IMG/VR virus record: IMGVR_UViG_3300004461_000041
Location: 1-49,718 of that record
Length of the DNA stretch: 49,718 bases
DNA from: a virus
Reading direction: 5' to 3' (one strand)
The notes beneath the pieces are model-generated. The model did not search any database, was not told the origin of the DNA, and saw only the letters and a list, made by a program, of their open reading frames with translations. Position numbers and translations under genes: made by a program. Below, piece by piece: positions 49,695-49,718 of the stretch; position 1 is the first letter of the stretch; every line of letters begins with the position of its first letter.

Positions 49695-49718
49695 AATATA
49701 ACCTCAATAGTCCTCTTC
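49663..49718 (-). other. Leader of last gene and window edge
   Basis: Contains the RBS (AAGGAGGA) and a CAAATT/AATTTG hairpin with a TTC loop. The outer bases could encode the end of another minus-strand gene (EEDY then stop at 49706-49704), but the edge is too close to decide. Confidence 0.4.

Noticed and set aside
1-49718. Provirus attachment sites or integrase
   Set aside because: No tyrosine or serine recombinase motifs and no host gene or tRNA fragment was seen, so there is no sign of lysogeny in this window.
1-49718. Capsid, portal and large terminase genes
   Set aside because: Searched by motif and by neighbourhood; none found. They are presumably outside the window, upstream of the fibre gene or beyond the right edge.

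Overview
The window reads as part of the genome of a tailed double-stranded DNA virus (Caudoviricetes) of an archaeon, most likely a marine one of the magrovirus / Marine Group II (Poseidoniales) virus type. The case for an archaeal host is the replication set: family B DNA polymerase, RFC-type clamp loader, PCNA-like clamp, AEP primase, MCM-like helicase, XPF/ERCC4-type nuclease and a RadA/Sak4-like ATPase. TATA-box promoters also sit about 25-29 nt upstream of start codons, as expected for leaderless archaeal transcripts. Host assignment is inference; no host marker such as a tRNA was found. The window is incomplete: terminase large subunit, portal, protease and major capsid protein are absent, and the first gene is cut by the left edge.

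Layout. (1) Positions 1-16397, plus strand: tail and neck module. Order: end of a tail fibre with a C1q-like head, four small genes, head-tail adaptor, HK97-gp10-like protein, a LamG/tail-terminator fusion, major tail tube, a small protein, tail assembly chaperones G and GT with a textbook -1 slippery site (CCCTTTA), tape measure (1140 aa), and a giant baseplate/hub protein (2391 aa). (2) 16398-16503: convergent gap with a 12-bp inverted repeat. (3) About 16504-36127, minus strand: replication, repair and modification (XPF-like nuclease, primase, C5 and N4/N6 methyltransferases, Cas4-like nuclease, PolB, GNAT, PCNA-like clamp, Sak4-like ATPase, candidate SSB, RFC, dNMP kinase, MCM-like helicase, PAC2-like protein). 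Small zinc-ribbon and winged-helix proteins are scattered among them. (4) 36367-47037, minus strand: about thirty mostly small genes chained by ATGA/TAATG overlaps, many with paired cysteines, plus an HNH nuclease, a DUF3846-like protein, an SR-rich protein, and a CobT-like/CobS-like (MoxR AAA+) pair. (5) 47038-48603: 1.5 kb with no convincing gene, full of perfect short inverted repeats, direct repeats and a CTGCGAG-rich tract. (6) 48604-49662, minus strand: an unrecognised 352-aa gene.

The most unusual signal is in the last gene. Its DNA carries about 35 different short inverted repeats (mostly 5-11 bp arms, mostly 2-5 nt loops), roughly one every 30 nt, while an open frame with a strong ribosome binding site is kept. 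Density is highest here, lower in 47-48.6 kb, lower again in 43-47 kb, and sparse in the structural genes. Second, on reading I found no GATC and no AGCT anywhere, and CTAG also appears absent; about 190 of each would be expected by chance. That points to strong selection by host restriction. The virus also carries two DNA methyltransferases with no restriction enzyme beside them.

How the genes work together: the minus-strand module would supply a nearly self-sufficient replisome (primase, MCM-like helicase, SSB, PolB, clamp, clamp loader), nucleotide supply (dNMP kinase), recombination/repair (Sak4, Cas4-like and XPF-like nucleases) and DNA modification. The plus-strand module builds a long tail ending in a large baseplate and receptor-binding fibre. 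All functions are from motifs read by eye; none was checked against a database.
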